A stretch of 14,844 nucleotides of DNA from Clostridiales bacterium UBA1389. Lineage in GTDB: Bacteria; Bacillota; Clostridia; Oscillospirales; CAG-382. The notes under the pieces were generated by a model. It made no database searches. It was given only the letters and a program-made list of their open reading frames with translations, and was not told the DNA's origin. A program made the position numbers and the translations under genes. Location: NCBI GenBank assembly GCA_002305335.1, contig DBQR01000037.1, positions 24,521 to 39,364 on the forward strand, given 5' to 3'. Of this stretch, positions 6,809-14,787 are shown piece after piece. Position 1 is the stretch's first letter. Each line of letters opens with the position of its first letter.

Positions 6809-7342
6809 TTATCTTATAACAAGCAAATCAAAGGCAATAGAACTTATCTCGACGTCCGCTTCGGTGACGGCTCTGAAGGAAAGTGTGGTGTTCCCGTCGG
6901 AGGAAAGCGTAAAGTCGCCGGAAGCCTGGGAATGAAGGCCGGAAGGGGTCCTTACCGCCTTAAAGGCGCCGGGGGTAAAGGGGGAGCCGTTTACCACCGG
7001 GACAACCTCAACGGATTCCACGTTGTTCACGGTCCGGCATTGAAAGGAGTAGGTTATAAGGATATTCCCGCCGGGGAGGGTTATGGTGGCGTCGGTTATG
7101 GGGAGGGGATTTCCCGAAAACAAATTCAAGGGTATGTTTTCCCCCGAATCTATGGTTGCGTTGCGGGTAGAGTAAAAGGAAAAGCGGCTTTGGACCGGGG
7201 GCGGCGGAGGGGGAGGGGGTGGAGGCGGAGGCGGTATCGGCAGCAGGTTTCCGGTGCCGAAGAGGGTAAAGCCCCCGTCTTCGCAGGATATATCGCATAA
7301 ATCCGACCCGCAGATAAGGTCGTCGTTGTTGCAGTTAGGCAT
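6809..7342 (-). CDS. Small protein with polyproline spacer and BclA/TNF-like C-terminal domain
   Basis: No precise family can be named. Three parts are visible in 177 residues. Residues 1-30 are short and acidic with four cysteines (4, 11, 16, 20). Residues 37-49 are 13 consecutive prolines, encoded by mixed CCN codons rather than one slipping codon. Residues 52-177 are all-beta: FSFYSTRNATIDSGENIPL, a central GGNILITYSFQCRT strand, and a run ending NTTLSFRAVTEADVEISS. This resembles the TNF-like jelly-roll tail of BclA-type exosporium proteins, with the polyproline replacing the usual collagen-like stalk. There is no signal peptide, as expected for a protein assembled on the forespore from the mother cell. 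The start ATG has AAAGGA 11 nt upstream. A sporulation-type promoter precedes it. Role in the spore surface is an inference. Confidence 0.83.
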   Translation of the reverse strand: MPNCNNDDLICGSDLCDISCEDGGFTLFGTGNLLPIPPPPPPPPPPPPPVQSRFSFYSTRNATIDSGENIPLNLFSGNPLPITDATITLPGGNILITYSFQCRTVNNVESVEVVPVVNGSPFTPGAFKAVRTPSGLHSQASGDFTLSSDGNTTLSFRAVTEADVEISSIAFDLLVIR

Positions 7343-7378
7343 TGTATGTCAGTTCCTTTCGGCTATGTTTGTTCAATA

Positions 7379-7406
7379 TATTGTATGCACAAACCTTTCG
7401 CCGGTG
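7379..7406 (-). promoter_or_regulatory. Candidate sigma-K (or sigma-E) sporulation promoter
   Basis: Read leftward, CATACAATA (7379-7387) matches the sigma-K -10 CATAnnnTA in every fixed base. It also contains CATACAAT, the sigma-E -10. CACC (7403-7406) gives the sigma-K -35 core AC, 16 bp from the -10. No good sigma-A -35 is in place. The predicted start is about 7371, leaving a ~30-nt leader to the ATG at 7342. The sigma-E -35 is poor, so sigma-K fits better. Confidence 0.55.
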
Positions 7407-7425
7407 AAACCGGGGGATTTATCCG

Positions 7426-7448
7426 AAACGATATTGGGAATATCGTTT
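7426..7448. repeat. Perfect 10-bp inverted repeat around GGG
   Basis: AAACGATATT (7426-7435) and AATATCGTTT (7439-7448) are exact reverse complements separated by GGG. It lies about 55-75 bp upstream of the predicted start of the polyproline-protein gene. It could be an operator or part of the adjacent dispersed repeat. A related but non-palindromic sequence occurs at 1717-1765, which favours the repeat explanation. Confidence 0.75.
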
Positions 7449-7465
7449 TCGCTTCTTTTCCACAA

Positions 7466-7527
7466 ATGCGGCACTGCCCCTCATCCGTCAGCCTTCGGCT
7501 GAAACCTTCCCCGAAAGTCGGAAGGCT
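7466..7527 (+). repeat. Dispersed double-hairpin repeat, degenerate copy
   Basis: Identical to 88-121 through the first hairpin (TGCGGCACTG, then GTCAGCC/GGCTGA), then diverged. The second hairpin has shrunk to CCTTCC (7505-7510) / GGAAGG (7520-7525), with a changed 9-nt loop, and the T run is lost. No rightward gene precedes it, so terminator function is unlikely here. Confidence 0.8.
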
Positions 7528-7530
7528 CAT

Positions 7531-7556
7531 TCAAAGAAAAACCCCTGAGGGGTTTT
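7531..7556 (-). terminator. Terminator of the gltA-acn-icd operon
   Basis: Stem CCCC (7542-7545) / GGGG (7549-7552) extended by A4/T4 pairs, with the leftward transcript ending TTTTTCTTTGA. It starts within the icd stop codon. Confidence 0.85.
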
Positions 7557-8772
7557 ACTGTGTCATCAGTTCCTCAAGGGTTTCCTGTATTTTATTTAAA
7601 AGCTCGTCGGTGTTAAGAGCAACCTTGGTTTCAAGATCGGACAAGGCGCATAAGCCCTTTGTCATATAGCCTTTTTCCATTGTCATTACCACCGCTTTTT
7701 CCAGAGTTCCGGCAAATTTTATAAGCTCGTTCAGTCCGTCAAGTTCCCCCCGTTTGGCTAATGCCCCCGTCCATGCGAAGATGGTCGCCGCCGGATTGGT
7801 GGAGGTGGGGATTCCTTTCAGGTAATTATAATAATGCCTCTGGACGGTACCGTGGGCGGCTTCGTATTCGAATTTACCGTCGGGGGACACCAGCACCGAG
7901 GTCATCATGGCAAGGTCGCCGAAGGCGTTTGCCACCATATCGCTCATAACGTCCCCGTCATAATTCTTGCAGGCCCAGATAAAGCCTCCCTCAGACCTTA
8001 TAACCCTTGCCACCGCGTCGTCGATAAGGGTGTAATAATAGCTTATCCCCTTCTTTTCGAACTCGGTTTTGTATTCCTTTTCGAAAATTTCGGCAAAAAT
8101 ATCCTTAAAGGTATGGTCGTACTTTTTGGAAATGGTGTCCTTGGCGGAAAACCATAAATCCTTCCCCTCGCTTAAAGCAAAGTTGAAGCAGGCACGGGCA
8201 AAGGAGGAAATCGACTTATAGGTATTGTGCATTCCCTGGATAATGCCGCCGTCATCAAAGGAGTGGATTAGCTTTTTCGAAACTGTTTTACCCTCCTGCT
8301 CCACAACCAGATAGGCTTCGCCTTTGCCCTCAACCTTTTCCTCAACGGCTTTATAAACGTCGCCGTAGGCATGACGGGCGATGGTTATGGGCTTTTTCCA
8401 GGTTTTCACATAGGGTTCGATTCCCTTTAGGATAATCGGCGAACGGAACACCGTGCCGTCAAGGGCTGCCCGGATGGTGGCGTTGGGGGAGGGCCACATT
8501 TCCTTTAGATTGTATTCCTTAACCCGGTCGGCATTGGGGGTGATTGTGGCGCATTTAACCCCCACGCCGTATTCCTTTATTGCGTCAGCCGCCTCATGGG
8601 TGACCCGGTCATTTGTTTTGTCCCGGTTTTCCAGCCCTAAATCGAAATACAGAGTTTTCAGGTCAATATAGGGCAAAAGCAGCTTTTCCTTTATTTTTCC
8701 CCACAAAATGCGGGTCATTTCGTCCCCGTCCAGCTCCACAAGGGGGGCGGACATTTTTATTTTTTCTGTCAT
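7555..8772 (-). CDS. icd: NADP-dependent isocitrate dehydrogenase (type II, eukaryotic-like)
   Basis: Converts isocitrate and NADP+ to 2-oxoglutarate, CO2 and NADPH. The 405-residue protein belongs to the homodimeric subfamily that includes human IDH1, not the E. coli type. Substrate residues visible: SPNATIR (95-101; Ser97, Arg101), Arg110 in VFRSPIIL, Arg133 and Tyr140 in [10 protein letters not shown], and the metal-binding NYDGDVMSD (270-278). HGTVQRH (308-314) carries the Arg-His pair that selects NADP. All catalytic positions appear intact. The ATG start follows GGGAG and overlaps the aconitase stop as ATGA. It is the last gene of the operon, and its stop codon runs into the terminator. 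The NADPH and 2-oxoglutarate made here suit glutamate synthesis. Confidence 0.98.
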   Translation of the reverse strand: MTEKIKMSAPLVELDGDEMTRILWGKIKEKLLLPYIDLKTLYFDLGLENRDKTNDRVTHEAADAIKEYGVGVKCATITPNADRVKEYNLKEMWPSPNATIRAALDGTVFRSPIILKGIEPYVKTWKKPITIARHAYGDVYKAVEEKVEGKGEAYLVVEQEGKTVSKKLIHSFDDGGIIQGMHNTYKSISSFARACFNFALSEGKDLWFSAKDTISKKYDHTFKDIFAEIFEKEYKTEFEKKGISYYYTLIDDAVARVIRSEGGFIWACKNYDGDVMSDMVANAFGDLAMMTSVLVSPDGKFEYEAAHGTVQRHYYNYLKGIPTSTNPAATIFAWTGALAKRGELDGLNELIKFAGTLEKAVVMTMEKGYMTKGLCALSDLETKVALNTDELLNKIQETLEELMTQ

Positions 8773-10700
8773 TGTTCATCTCCCGCTGAGTTGATAAGTC
8801 CCCCGGAAAGGATAGACTTTACTTCCCTTTCCGTCAGAACACATTGGGTTTCGATGCGTTTTCCGGTTCTTTCATTTTTGATAATTATATTTTTACCCTT
8901 TTCGACACTTTCCCGGACGTTCTCAACCACCACCGGGTCCCCGAGGGAAAATTCGTTATAATCGTCGGGATTTACAAAGGTCAGGGGAAGAATGCCGTTG
9001 TTTATAAGGTTTGCCTTGTGGATTCGTGCGAAGGATTTCGCCGCCACGCACCTGACCCCCAAATAAAGGGGAACAAGGGCGGCATGTTCCCTTGAGGAAC
9101 CCTGGCCGTAATTTATCCCGGCGACAATTATGCCGCTTTGTATTTCCTTCATCCTTTCGGGGAAATCCGGGTCGCAGACGGTAAAGCAGAATCGGGAAAG
9201 ATAGGGTATATTAGACCGGTAGGGGAGGATTTTCGCCCCAGCGGGCATAATATGGTCGGTGGTTATGTTGTCCCCCGCCACCAGGGCAACCCGGGGTTTT
9301 ATTTCGTTTTCAAGCTTATGTCCCTTGGGGAAGGGCTTGATGTTGGGTCCCCTGATAATTTCAACCTTTTCCGCCTCGTCTGCGGATGCGGGGGGGATAA
9401 TCATATTGTCGTTGGGGTTTATCTCATTTAACTGTTCAAAGCTTATATCCCAGTCAATCTCCCTCGGGTCGGTCAGATACCCGTTTATGGCTGAAACGGC
9501 AGCGGTTTCGGGGGACACAAGATAAACCCGGGCATCCTTGGTGCCGCTTCTGCCTTCAAAGTTCCGGTTAAAGGTGCGAAGCGAAACTCCGCCGGAGGAG
9601 GGGGATTGCCCCATGCTGATGCAGGGGCCGCAGGCGCATTCCAATATCCTTGCCCCCGCCGAAATGAGATTCGACAGTCCGCCGTTTTGGGCAAGGAGGT
9701 CGAACACCTGCTTTGAACCGGGGGAAACGGTAAGGGAAACCTTATCGTTTACGGTTTTCCCCTTCAGTATCATGGCGGCTTTCATCAAATCCTCATAGGA
9801 CGAGTTGGTGCAGGAGCCGATACAGCACTGGTCGATTTTAATCTTGCCGATTTCCGAAACCGGCAAAACCCTGTCGGGGGAATGGGGGCAGGCGGCAAGG
9901 GGGACGATTTCCGAAAGGTTTATCGTGATTTCCCCGTCGTATTCGGCGTCGGGGTCGGCTTCTATTTTAACATAATCCTTTCCCCGCTTCTGAAGGGAAA
10001 GAAACTTTTCCGTTACTTCGTCGGAGGGGAACAGCGAGGTGGTAAGCCCCAGCTCCGTCCCCATGTTGGTTATGGTCGCCCTTTCGGGGACGGTTAAGGT
10101 TTTAACCCCGTCGCCGGCATATTCGAAGATTTTCCCCACCCCGCCCTTAACGGTAAGACGGCGAAGAAGTTCAAGGATAACGTCCTTTGCCGAAACAAAC
10201 TTATGAAGTTTTCCGGTAAGATTAACCCTTATGATTTCGGGCATGGTTATATAGTAGGGTTGTCCCGACATCGCCAGCGCCACATCCAGTCCTCCGGCGC
10301 CGAAGGCTAACATCCCAATTCCTCCCCCGGTGGGGGTGTGGGAATCGGAACCTATAAGGGTTTTGCCGGGAATTCCGAAGCGTTCAAGGTGAACCTGATG
10401 ACAGATGCCGTTTCCGGGACGGGAAAAATACAGCCCGTATTTTTTGGCGCAGGACTGAATATATTTATGATCGTCGGCGTTTTCGAAACCCGTCTGAAGG
10501 GTGTTGTGGTCTATGTACGCCACCGATTTTTCGGTTTTAACCCGCTTTACCCCCATGGCTTCAAACTGCAGGTAAGCCATGGTGCCGGTGGCGTCCTGGG
10601 TAAGGGTCTGGTCTATCTTTAACCCTATTTCCTTCCCCTTTATCATTTCCCCCGACATAAGGTGGGCAAAAATGAGTTTCTGTGTAACGTTAAGTCCCAT
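8769..10700 (-). CDS. acn: Aconitate hydratase (Aquifex type, [4Fe-4S])
   Basis: Isomerises citrate to isocitrate through cis-aconitate. At 643 residues it is much shorter than AcnA/AcnB and matches the Aquifex-type, mitochondrial-like class. The N-terminal block [20 protein letters not shown] (17-36) is typical. Cluster ligands are Cys297 (GSCTN), Cys357 and Cys360 (CACGPC). [21 protein letters not shown] (117-137) is the conserved substrate loop. The swivel domain has [16 protein letters not shown] (475-490) and [12 protein letters not shown] (531-542), with catalytic serine at 536. Start ATG has AAGGGA about 10 nt upstream and shares one base with the gltA stop (TAATG). It overlaps icd by four bases. 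No residue is missing. The oxygen-labile cluster suits an anaerobe. Confidence 0.98.
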   Translation of the reverse strand: MGLNVTQKLIFAHLMSGEMIKGKEIGLKIDQTLTQDATGTMAYLQFEAMGVKRVKTEKSVAYIDHNTLQTGFENADDHKYIQSCAKKYGLYFSRPGNGICHQVHLERFGIPGKTLIGSDSHTPTGGGIGMLAFGAGGLDVALAMSGQPYYITMPEIIRVNLTGKLHKFVSAKDVILELLRRLTVKGGVGKIFEYAGDGVKTLTVPERATITNMGTELGLTTSLFPSDEVTEKFLSLQKRGKDYVKIEADPDAEYDGEITINLSEIVPLAACPHSPDRVLPVSEIGKIKIDQCCIGSCTNSSYEDLMKAAMILKGKTVNDKVSLTVSPGSKQVFDLLAQNGGLSNLISAGARILECACGPCISMGQSPSSGGVSLRTFNRNFEGRSGTKDARVYLVSPETAAVSAINGYLTDPREIDWDISFEQLNEINPNDNMIIPPASADEAEKVEIIRGPNIKPFPKGHKLENEIKPRVALVAGDNITTDHIMPAGAKILPYRSNIPYLSRFCFTVCDPDFPERMKEIQSGIIVAGINYGQGSSREHAALVPLYLGVRCVAAKSFARIHKANLINNGILPLTFVNPDDYNEFSLGDPVVVENVRESVEKGKNIIIKNERTGKRIETQCVLTEREVKSILSGGLINSAGDEQ

Positions 10701-12115
10701 TATTTATTATTCCCTTCGCTGTGCTGACTGTATGTAAATGTGCTGACCCTGTCTGAAATTGGGGTGTATTCCACAACCCCGCCCAGTGTCTTGTACGCCG
10801 GTCTTATTATCCTGTTGCAGGTCATAAGTTCCTCAATCCTGTGGGCGCACCAGCCTGCCATCCGGGCGACGGCAAACAGAGGGGTGTAAAGTTCGGGGGG
10901 GATTCCCAACATACGGTAAACTATGCCGGAATACAAGTCGAAGTTGGCGCAGACCGAACCCGACTGCTTTTTTCCATTGTCGGTCAGGATGCAGGGGGCA
11001 AGGCGTTCCACCGCTTCAAGCAGCTTCATATCGTCGGTGTAGCCGGTTTCTTTTGCCAGGTCCCCGGCCTGTTTCTTTAATATATCCGCCCGGGGGTCGC
11101 TTTTGGTGTAAACCGCATGGCCTATGCCGTAGATAAGTCCCGAACCGTCGCCGGCCTTCTTCTGAAGTATCAGTCTTAAAAAGTTTGATATTTCCTCGTC
11201 GTCGTTGTAATCCTTAACGCCGGCTTTTATATGGTCTAACATTTCTATTACCTTGGTGTTGGCTCCGCCGTGGCGGGGGCCCTTCAAGGAACCGATTGCG
11301 GCGGCGATCGCCGAATAGGTGTCGGTAGCGGAGGAGGACACGACACGACAGGCAAAGGTGGAGTTGTTGCCGCCCCCGTGTTCGGCATGTAAAATAAGTG
11401 AGGTATCCAGCAGCATGGCTTCCCTGTGGGTGAACTTACGGTCGATACGCATGGTGGAAAGAATATTTTCCGCCACCGAAAGTCCCGGTATGGGAGGATG
11501 GAAAAACAGGGATTTATGGTCGTAATACCGCTTTTTCACCTGATAGGCATTGACGGCGATGGTGGATATTCGGGCAACCAGCTCAATTGACTGGCGGAAG
11601 ACATTTTCAAGGCTTATTTCGTCGGCATTGTCGTCATAGCTGTAAAGGGCAAGGACGCTCCGCCCCAGTTTATTCATAATATCCGGCGACGGGGCTTTTA
11701 TAATCATATCCTCCACAAATCCGTCGGGGAGTTCCCTTAATTCCTCAAGGAGTTTCGCAAACCGGTCAAGCTGGTAGGACGTGGGAAGATAGCCGAATAA
11801 AAGCAGCCACACAACTTCTTCGAAACCGAAACGGTTTTCCCTTGTGCAGTTATAAATTATATCCCTGACATCAATGCCCCGGTAGTACAGCCGGCCTTCG
11901 TCGGGAAGTTTTACGCCGTCCTTAAGCACATAGCCGTGGACGTCGCTTATCTTCGTAACCCCTGCCACCACGCCGGTTCCGTCGGCGTTGCGAAGTCCCC
12001 GCTTTATGCTGGGGTCCGCAAACTCGGAAGGCTCAATAAAAATATGGGACCTGCAGTCTTCGCAATAGGGCTTCAGGCGTTCGTTAAGTTGTGAATTGCT
12101 TCCTGACAGTACCAT
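10700..12115 (-). CDS. gltA: Citrate synthase
   Basis: Condenses oxaloacetate with acetyl-CoA to citrate, entry to the oxidative branch of the TCA cycle. The catalytic triad is visible: His282 (GPRHGGAN), His333 (GIGHAVY) and Asp393 (NFDLYSG); HAEHGGGN (243-250) holds a conserved substrate-region histidine. At 471 residues it is longer than the typical 370-430, with an N-terminal extension of about 50 residues containing CEDC (18-21). Such long forms occur in Clostridia. A methylcitrate synthase cannot be excluded by sequence alone, but the aconitase and isocitrate dehydrogenase neighbours argue for citrate synthase. The ATG start is 7 nt after AGGAGG. It is first in the operon, under a perfect consensus promoter. 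Confidence 0.97.
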   Translation of the reverse strand: MVLSGSNSQLNERLKPYCEDCRSHIFIEPSEFADPSIKRGLRNADGTGVVAGVTKISDVHGYVLKDGVKLPDEGRLYYRGIDVRDIIYNCTRENRFGFEEVVWLLLFGYLPTSYQLDRFAKLLEELRELPDGFVEDMIIKAPSPDIMNKLGRSVLALYSYDDNADEISLENVFRQSIELVARISTIAVNAYQVKKRYYDHKSLFFHPPIPGLSVAENILSTMRIDRKFTHREAMLLDTSLILHAEHGGGNNSTFACRVVSSSATDTYSAIAAAIGSLKGPRHGGANTKVIEMLDHIKAGVKDYNDDEEISNFLRLILQKKAGDGSGLIYGIGHAVYTKSDPRADILKKQAGDLAKETGYTDDMKLLEAVERLAPCILTDNGKKQSGSVCANFDLYSGIVYRMLGIPPELYTPLFAVARMAGWCAHRIEELMTCNRIIRPAYKTLGGVVEYTPISDRVSTFTYSQHSEGNNK

Positions 12116-12137
12116 GGTTATTCCTCCTAATGGGGGA

Positions 12138-12166
12138 ATTATAACAGAACGTTAAGGCTTTGTCAA
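12138..12166 (-). promoter_or_regulatory. Consensus sigma-A promoter of gltA-acn-icd
   Basis: On the minus strand TTGACA (12161-12166) and TATAAT (12138-12143) are spaced exactly 17 bp, identical to consensus at all twelve positions. The predicted start is about 12131, giving a leader of about 16 nt that holds AGGAGG (12123-12128). Such a promoter needs no activator, so control would have to be by repression. Confidence 0.93.
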
Positions 12167-12174
12167 TAGATTTT

Positions 12175-12194
12175 TGCAAGTTATTTTACTTGTA
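12175..12194. promoter_or_regulatory. Inverted repeat upstream of the gltA promoter
   Basis: CAAGT (12177-12181) and ACTTG (12188-12192) flank TATTTT, with an extra outer T/A pair. It starts 9 bp upstream of the -35 on the gltA side. This position and form fit an operator, but no known regulator site is matched confidently; ATAA/TTAT elements here only vaguely recall CcpC or TnrA sites. Confidence 0.4.
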
Positions 12195-12271
12195 TTTCAT
12201 TTTATAACATTTTTCGCAGTTTTTTCGGCCGTTAAAGCGGAAATATTGAATTTATTTTTATTGATGTTTCA

Positions 12272-12323
12272 ATTAACAAAAACGCCCCGTTTAAAGCTCG
12301 GTTAAAGCCAAAACGAAGGCGTG
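12272..12323 (-). terminator. Terminator of the SLH-domain gene
   Basis: Read leftward, ACGCC (12318-12322) pairs with GGCGT (12282-12286), with GTTT/AAAC pairing further in. The transcript then ends TTTTTGTTAATT. It lies about 20-70 nt past the SLH gene stop and shields the gltA promoter. Confidence 0.75.
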
Positions 12324-12343
12324 TATTTTGTCTGATTTTCCCT

Positions 12344-13579
12344 TCAGCTTTCGGTTACCCGAAACAGGATTCGCGCCGCTTCCTCCCGGGTGATGGCTTC
12401 TTCGGGATAAAACATACCGTCTTTCAGGGTAAATATCCCCGCGTCCACTGCCGCAGTTATTCCCGAAGAGCTTTCAAGGTCAAGTCCGGATATATCCTTT
12501 ATTACGGCGGCTTTCCCGTTAAGACCCAAGAGTTTCGCCACCCATAAAGCCGCTTCCCTTCTGACAATGCCCTCATTGGGACGGAAGGTGTTTTCACTGC
12601 CGTCAACCAGCTTCATCGCCACCGCTTTGGCAAGATACTGCTTTCTGCCGGCATTGAGATTTGAGGTGTCGGTAAAGGAAAGGTTTGTGTCAATCCCCTC
12701 CGCCTTGACGTCGGCGGCGGCCATAAGCATGACCAGAAAGTCAATGCGGGAAACATTAAGGTTCGGGTTGTACAGATATTCCCCGTTCTTGTAGGTGTAG
12801 GTGACTATGGAGTTTTCGGCAAGGGCGATGGCAGCGGCATGGGCGGAGGAAGCTGCCATATCCGAAAACACAATGCTGCTTTTCCTTACGTTTATTCCGA
12901 TAACCGTCACGGCGGAGGAGTTGCCGTATTCGTCCACCACCCGTACTGCCATTTCGTCCTTTCCGGTAAAGCCCTTAACGGGGGTATAAACCAAAACCTC
13001 ATCCTTAATGGATATGCTGCCGGAGGAGGGGTATTTGTCAACGTACAGTTTTACATTGTCACCGTCGGGTTCGTACAGGTTGAGCATATATTCGGTTTTG
13101 GCGTTCCTGACGGCGGAAAGACTTCCCGGCGTCAGCACCGGCGGGGTGTTCCGGTTGGCAAACAGCCGTATTCTGCAGGGAATGTCGTTGTATTCCCAGC
13201 CGGGAACGTCGCACCGGAAGGTGAAGGAGGCGGCGGAAATACCGGTGGCGGGAATAAATGTTAAGTAATTCAACGACGACGACGCAATGGTTTGCCCGTT
13301 TACCACCGGAACCCCGTTCAGCTTAAGAACTCCTTTGCTTGCGTCGGGAAGGGCGGTTACGGTTATGTACTTCAGTTCGGCTTTAAGGATATTTTCAAAG
13401 TCGGCTCTGGAAAAGGATATGGTTTCCTCAAACACCCCGCACTTGTTAAGGGCGGTTTCCTTCCTCAGCAGAGCGATGGCGGGGGAGATATCCCCGCCCG
13501 CCGAATCGGCTAAGGCGGAAGGGATAAGGGCTGATAAAATAAACAATATGGAAAGCAATAAAAGAATTTTCTTTTTCAT
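12344..13579 (-). CDS. Secreted protein with Ig/cadherin-like modules and three SLH domains
   Basis: Cell-surface protein. A signal peptide (1-24) has KKK, a leucine-rich core and an ALA-type cleavage site (SALADS). Two beta-sandwich modules follow: about 68-140 and about 145-232, the latter of the cadherin/Big type (TPPVLTPGSL ... YEPDGDN ... VVDEYGN). Three SLH repeats close the chain: about 238-290 (FSD...RIDFLVML), 302-353 (FTD...RPNEGIVRREAALWVAKLL) and 360-408 (IKD...AITREEAARILF). SLH triplets bind pyruvylated secondary cell-wall polymer. No catalytic domain is present, so an adhesion, scaffold or S-layer role is inferred. An upstream ATG at 13603 has no ribosome site; the ATG at 13579 follows AGAGGGAG and begins a proper signal peptide (411 residues). 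It is monocistronic with its own terminator and is divergent from mnmA. Confidence 0.95.
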   Translation of the reverse strand: MKKKILLLLSILFILSALIPSALADSAGGDISPAIALLRKETALNKCGVFEETISFSRADFENILKAELKYITVTALPDASKGVLKLNGVPVVNGQTIASSSLNYLTFIPATGISAASFTFRCDVPGWEYNDIPCRIRLFANRNTPPVLTPGSLSAVRNAKTEYMLNLYEPDGDNVKLYVDKYPSSGSISIKDEVLVYTPVKGFTGKDEMAVRVVDEYGNSSAVTVIGINVRKSSIVFSDMAASSAHAAAIALAENSIVTYTYKNGEYLYNPNLNVSRIDFLVMLMAAADVKAEGIDTNLSFTDTSNLNAGRKQYLAKAVAMKLVDGSENTFRPNEGIVRREAALWVAKLLGLNGKAAVIKDISGLDLESSSGITAAVDAGIFTLKDGMFYPEEAITREEAARILFRVTES

Positions 13580-13662
13580 TGTATTTCTCCCTCTCAATGG
13601 CATTGATTACATAATATGTTTATGAGAGAGGGGCAAAAAATATTATTTATCTTTACTTTTTA

Positions 13663-13690
13663 TTGCTTTTTTGAAAAATAATGCTATAAT
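13663..13690 (+). promoter_or_regulatory. Extended -10 promoter of mnmA
   Basis: TATAAT (13685-13690) is preceded by TGC (13682-13684), an extended -10. The -35 is TTGCTT (13663-13668) with a 16-bp spacer. The 12-bp palindrome TATAATATTATA begins at the -10. Predicted start near 13697, leader about 35 nt with AAGGAAGG before the ATG. Confidence 0.8.
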
Positions 13691-13731
13691 ATTATAAACA
13701 TACCGATTATATAGGATGAAAAGGAAGGCAT

Positions 13732-14784
13732 ATGGAAAAAGTTCTGGTTGCAATAAGCGGCGGGGTGGATTCCTCAACCTGTCTTATACTGCTTAAAAAC
13801 AGAGGGTATTCCCCTTACGCCGTCACGATGAAGCTTATCGGCGAAAACACCAACCTTACCGGGGTTGACACTTCATCCCCCGTCCGGGACGCCATGAAGG
13901 CAGCGGAAATTATAGGTGTTCCCTTTGAAGCGGTGGATTTTACGGGGGATTTCGAAGATAGGGTTATTTCCCCCTTTGCCGAAAGCTATGCCGCCGGACT
14001 TACCCCCAACCCCTGCCTTCTGTGCAATAAATATTTAAAATTCGGTAAGCTGTTTGAAAAGGCGGACAGTCTTGGAATAAAATATGTCGCCACCGGCCAT
14101 TACGCCCGGGTGGAGGAAAAGGACGGGAAATATTACCTCCGCAAGGCGGCCGATATAAAAAAAGACCAAAGCTATGTGCTCTGCAATCTCACCCGGAAAC
14201 ATCTGGAAAGGCTTATGTTCCCGTTAGGCGACCTTACAAAGGACGAGGTGCGCAGGATAGCAAAAGAAAACAGTCTTAACACCGCCGAAAAGGCGGAAAG
14301 TCAGGATATCTGCTTTATAAAGGAGGGCAACTACGCCTCCTTTGTGACGGAATACCTTAATCTCCCCCCCAATTCCGGCCGTTTCCTTGACCGGGAAGGA
14401 AAGGTTATAGGCACCCATGACGGCATGATACACTACACCGTCGGCCAGCGGCGGGGGCTTGGCATGGGTTTCGGTGAAAGGCTTTATGTCCTTTCAAAAA
14501 ATCCCATTGACAATACCATAACATTAGGATATGACGGGGATTTATTTGCCGACGAGCTCATTTTAAGGGATGTGAATATAATATCCGGGGAATTCCCCTC
14601 ATCCCCCTTCCGGGCGGCGGTAAAGATTCGCTACCACCATAAAGAGCAGCCCGCCACCGTCACTCCCCTTGGGGAGGGAAGGCTTAAGGTGGTGTTCGAC
14701 ACACCCCAGCGGGCAATCACCCCGGGACAATGGGGGGTAATCTATGACGGGGATTATGTCATAGGCGGAGGGGTTATTTGTTAA
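13732..14784 (+). CDS. mnmA: tRNA-specific 2-thiouridylase MnmA
   Basis: Transfers sulfur to the C2 of uridine 34 in the anticodons of tRNA-Lys, -Glu and -Gln after ATP activation. The PP-loop SGGVDSS (9-15) is intact. Catalytic cysteines are Cys98 (NPCLLCNK, 93-100) and Cys194 (ESQDICFI, 189-196). GHYARV (122-127), DQSYVL (145-150) and HYTVGQRRGLG (234-244) are family blocks, and the C-terminal beta barrel reaches residue 350, the usual length. Cys95 stands where the E. coli enzyme has Asp99, making this a CXXC-type enzyme; with Cys194 it offers three ligands for a possible [4Fe-4S] cluster. The ATG start follows AAGGAAGG. It is the only rightward gene and has its own promoter and terminator. 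Confidence 0.98.
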   Translation: MEKVLVAISGGVDSSTCLILLKNRGYSPYAVTMKLIGENTNLTGVDTSSPVRDAMKAAEIIGVPFEAVDFTGDFEDRVISPFAESYAAGLTPNPCLLCNKYLKFGKLFEKADSLGIKYVATGHYARVEEKDGKYYLRKAADIKKDQSYVLCNLTRKHLERLMFPLGDLTKDEVRRIAKENSLNTAEKAESQDICFIKEGNYASFVTEYLNLPPNSGRFLDREGKVIGTHDGMIHYTVGQRRGLGMGFGERLYVLSKNPIDNTITLGYDGDLFADELILRDVNIISGEFPSSPFRAAVKIRYHHKEQPATVTPLGEGRLKVVFDTPQRAITPGQWGVIYDGDYVIGGGVIC

Positions 14785-14787
14785 ATA

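Noticed and set aside
7191..7240. GGN-rich tract as a possible slippage or phase-variation repeat
   Set aside because: The proline codons vary (CCG, CCT, CCA, CCC) with no homopolymer or perfect unit, so replication slippage is unlikely.
6932..7300. A 122-codon + strand ORF rich in Gly and Arg
   Set aside because: It is the mirror of the polyproline gene: the proline codons read as Gly and Arg on the other strand.
7346..7669. A 107-codon + strand ORF across the icd terminator
   Set aside because: It is made of the repeat plus antisense icd, crosses a terminator and has no ribosome site.
12180..12215. A TnrA/GlnR-like site upstream of gltA
   Set aside because: Only the TGTTATA half fits; the second half-site is out of register, so I do not call it.
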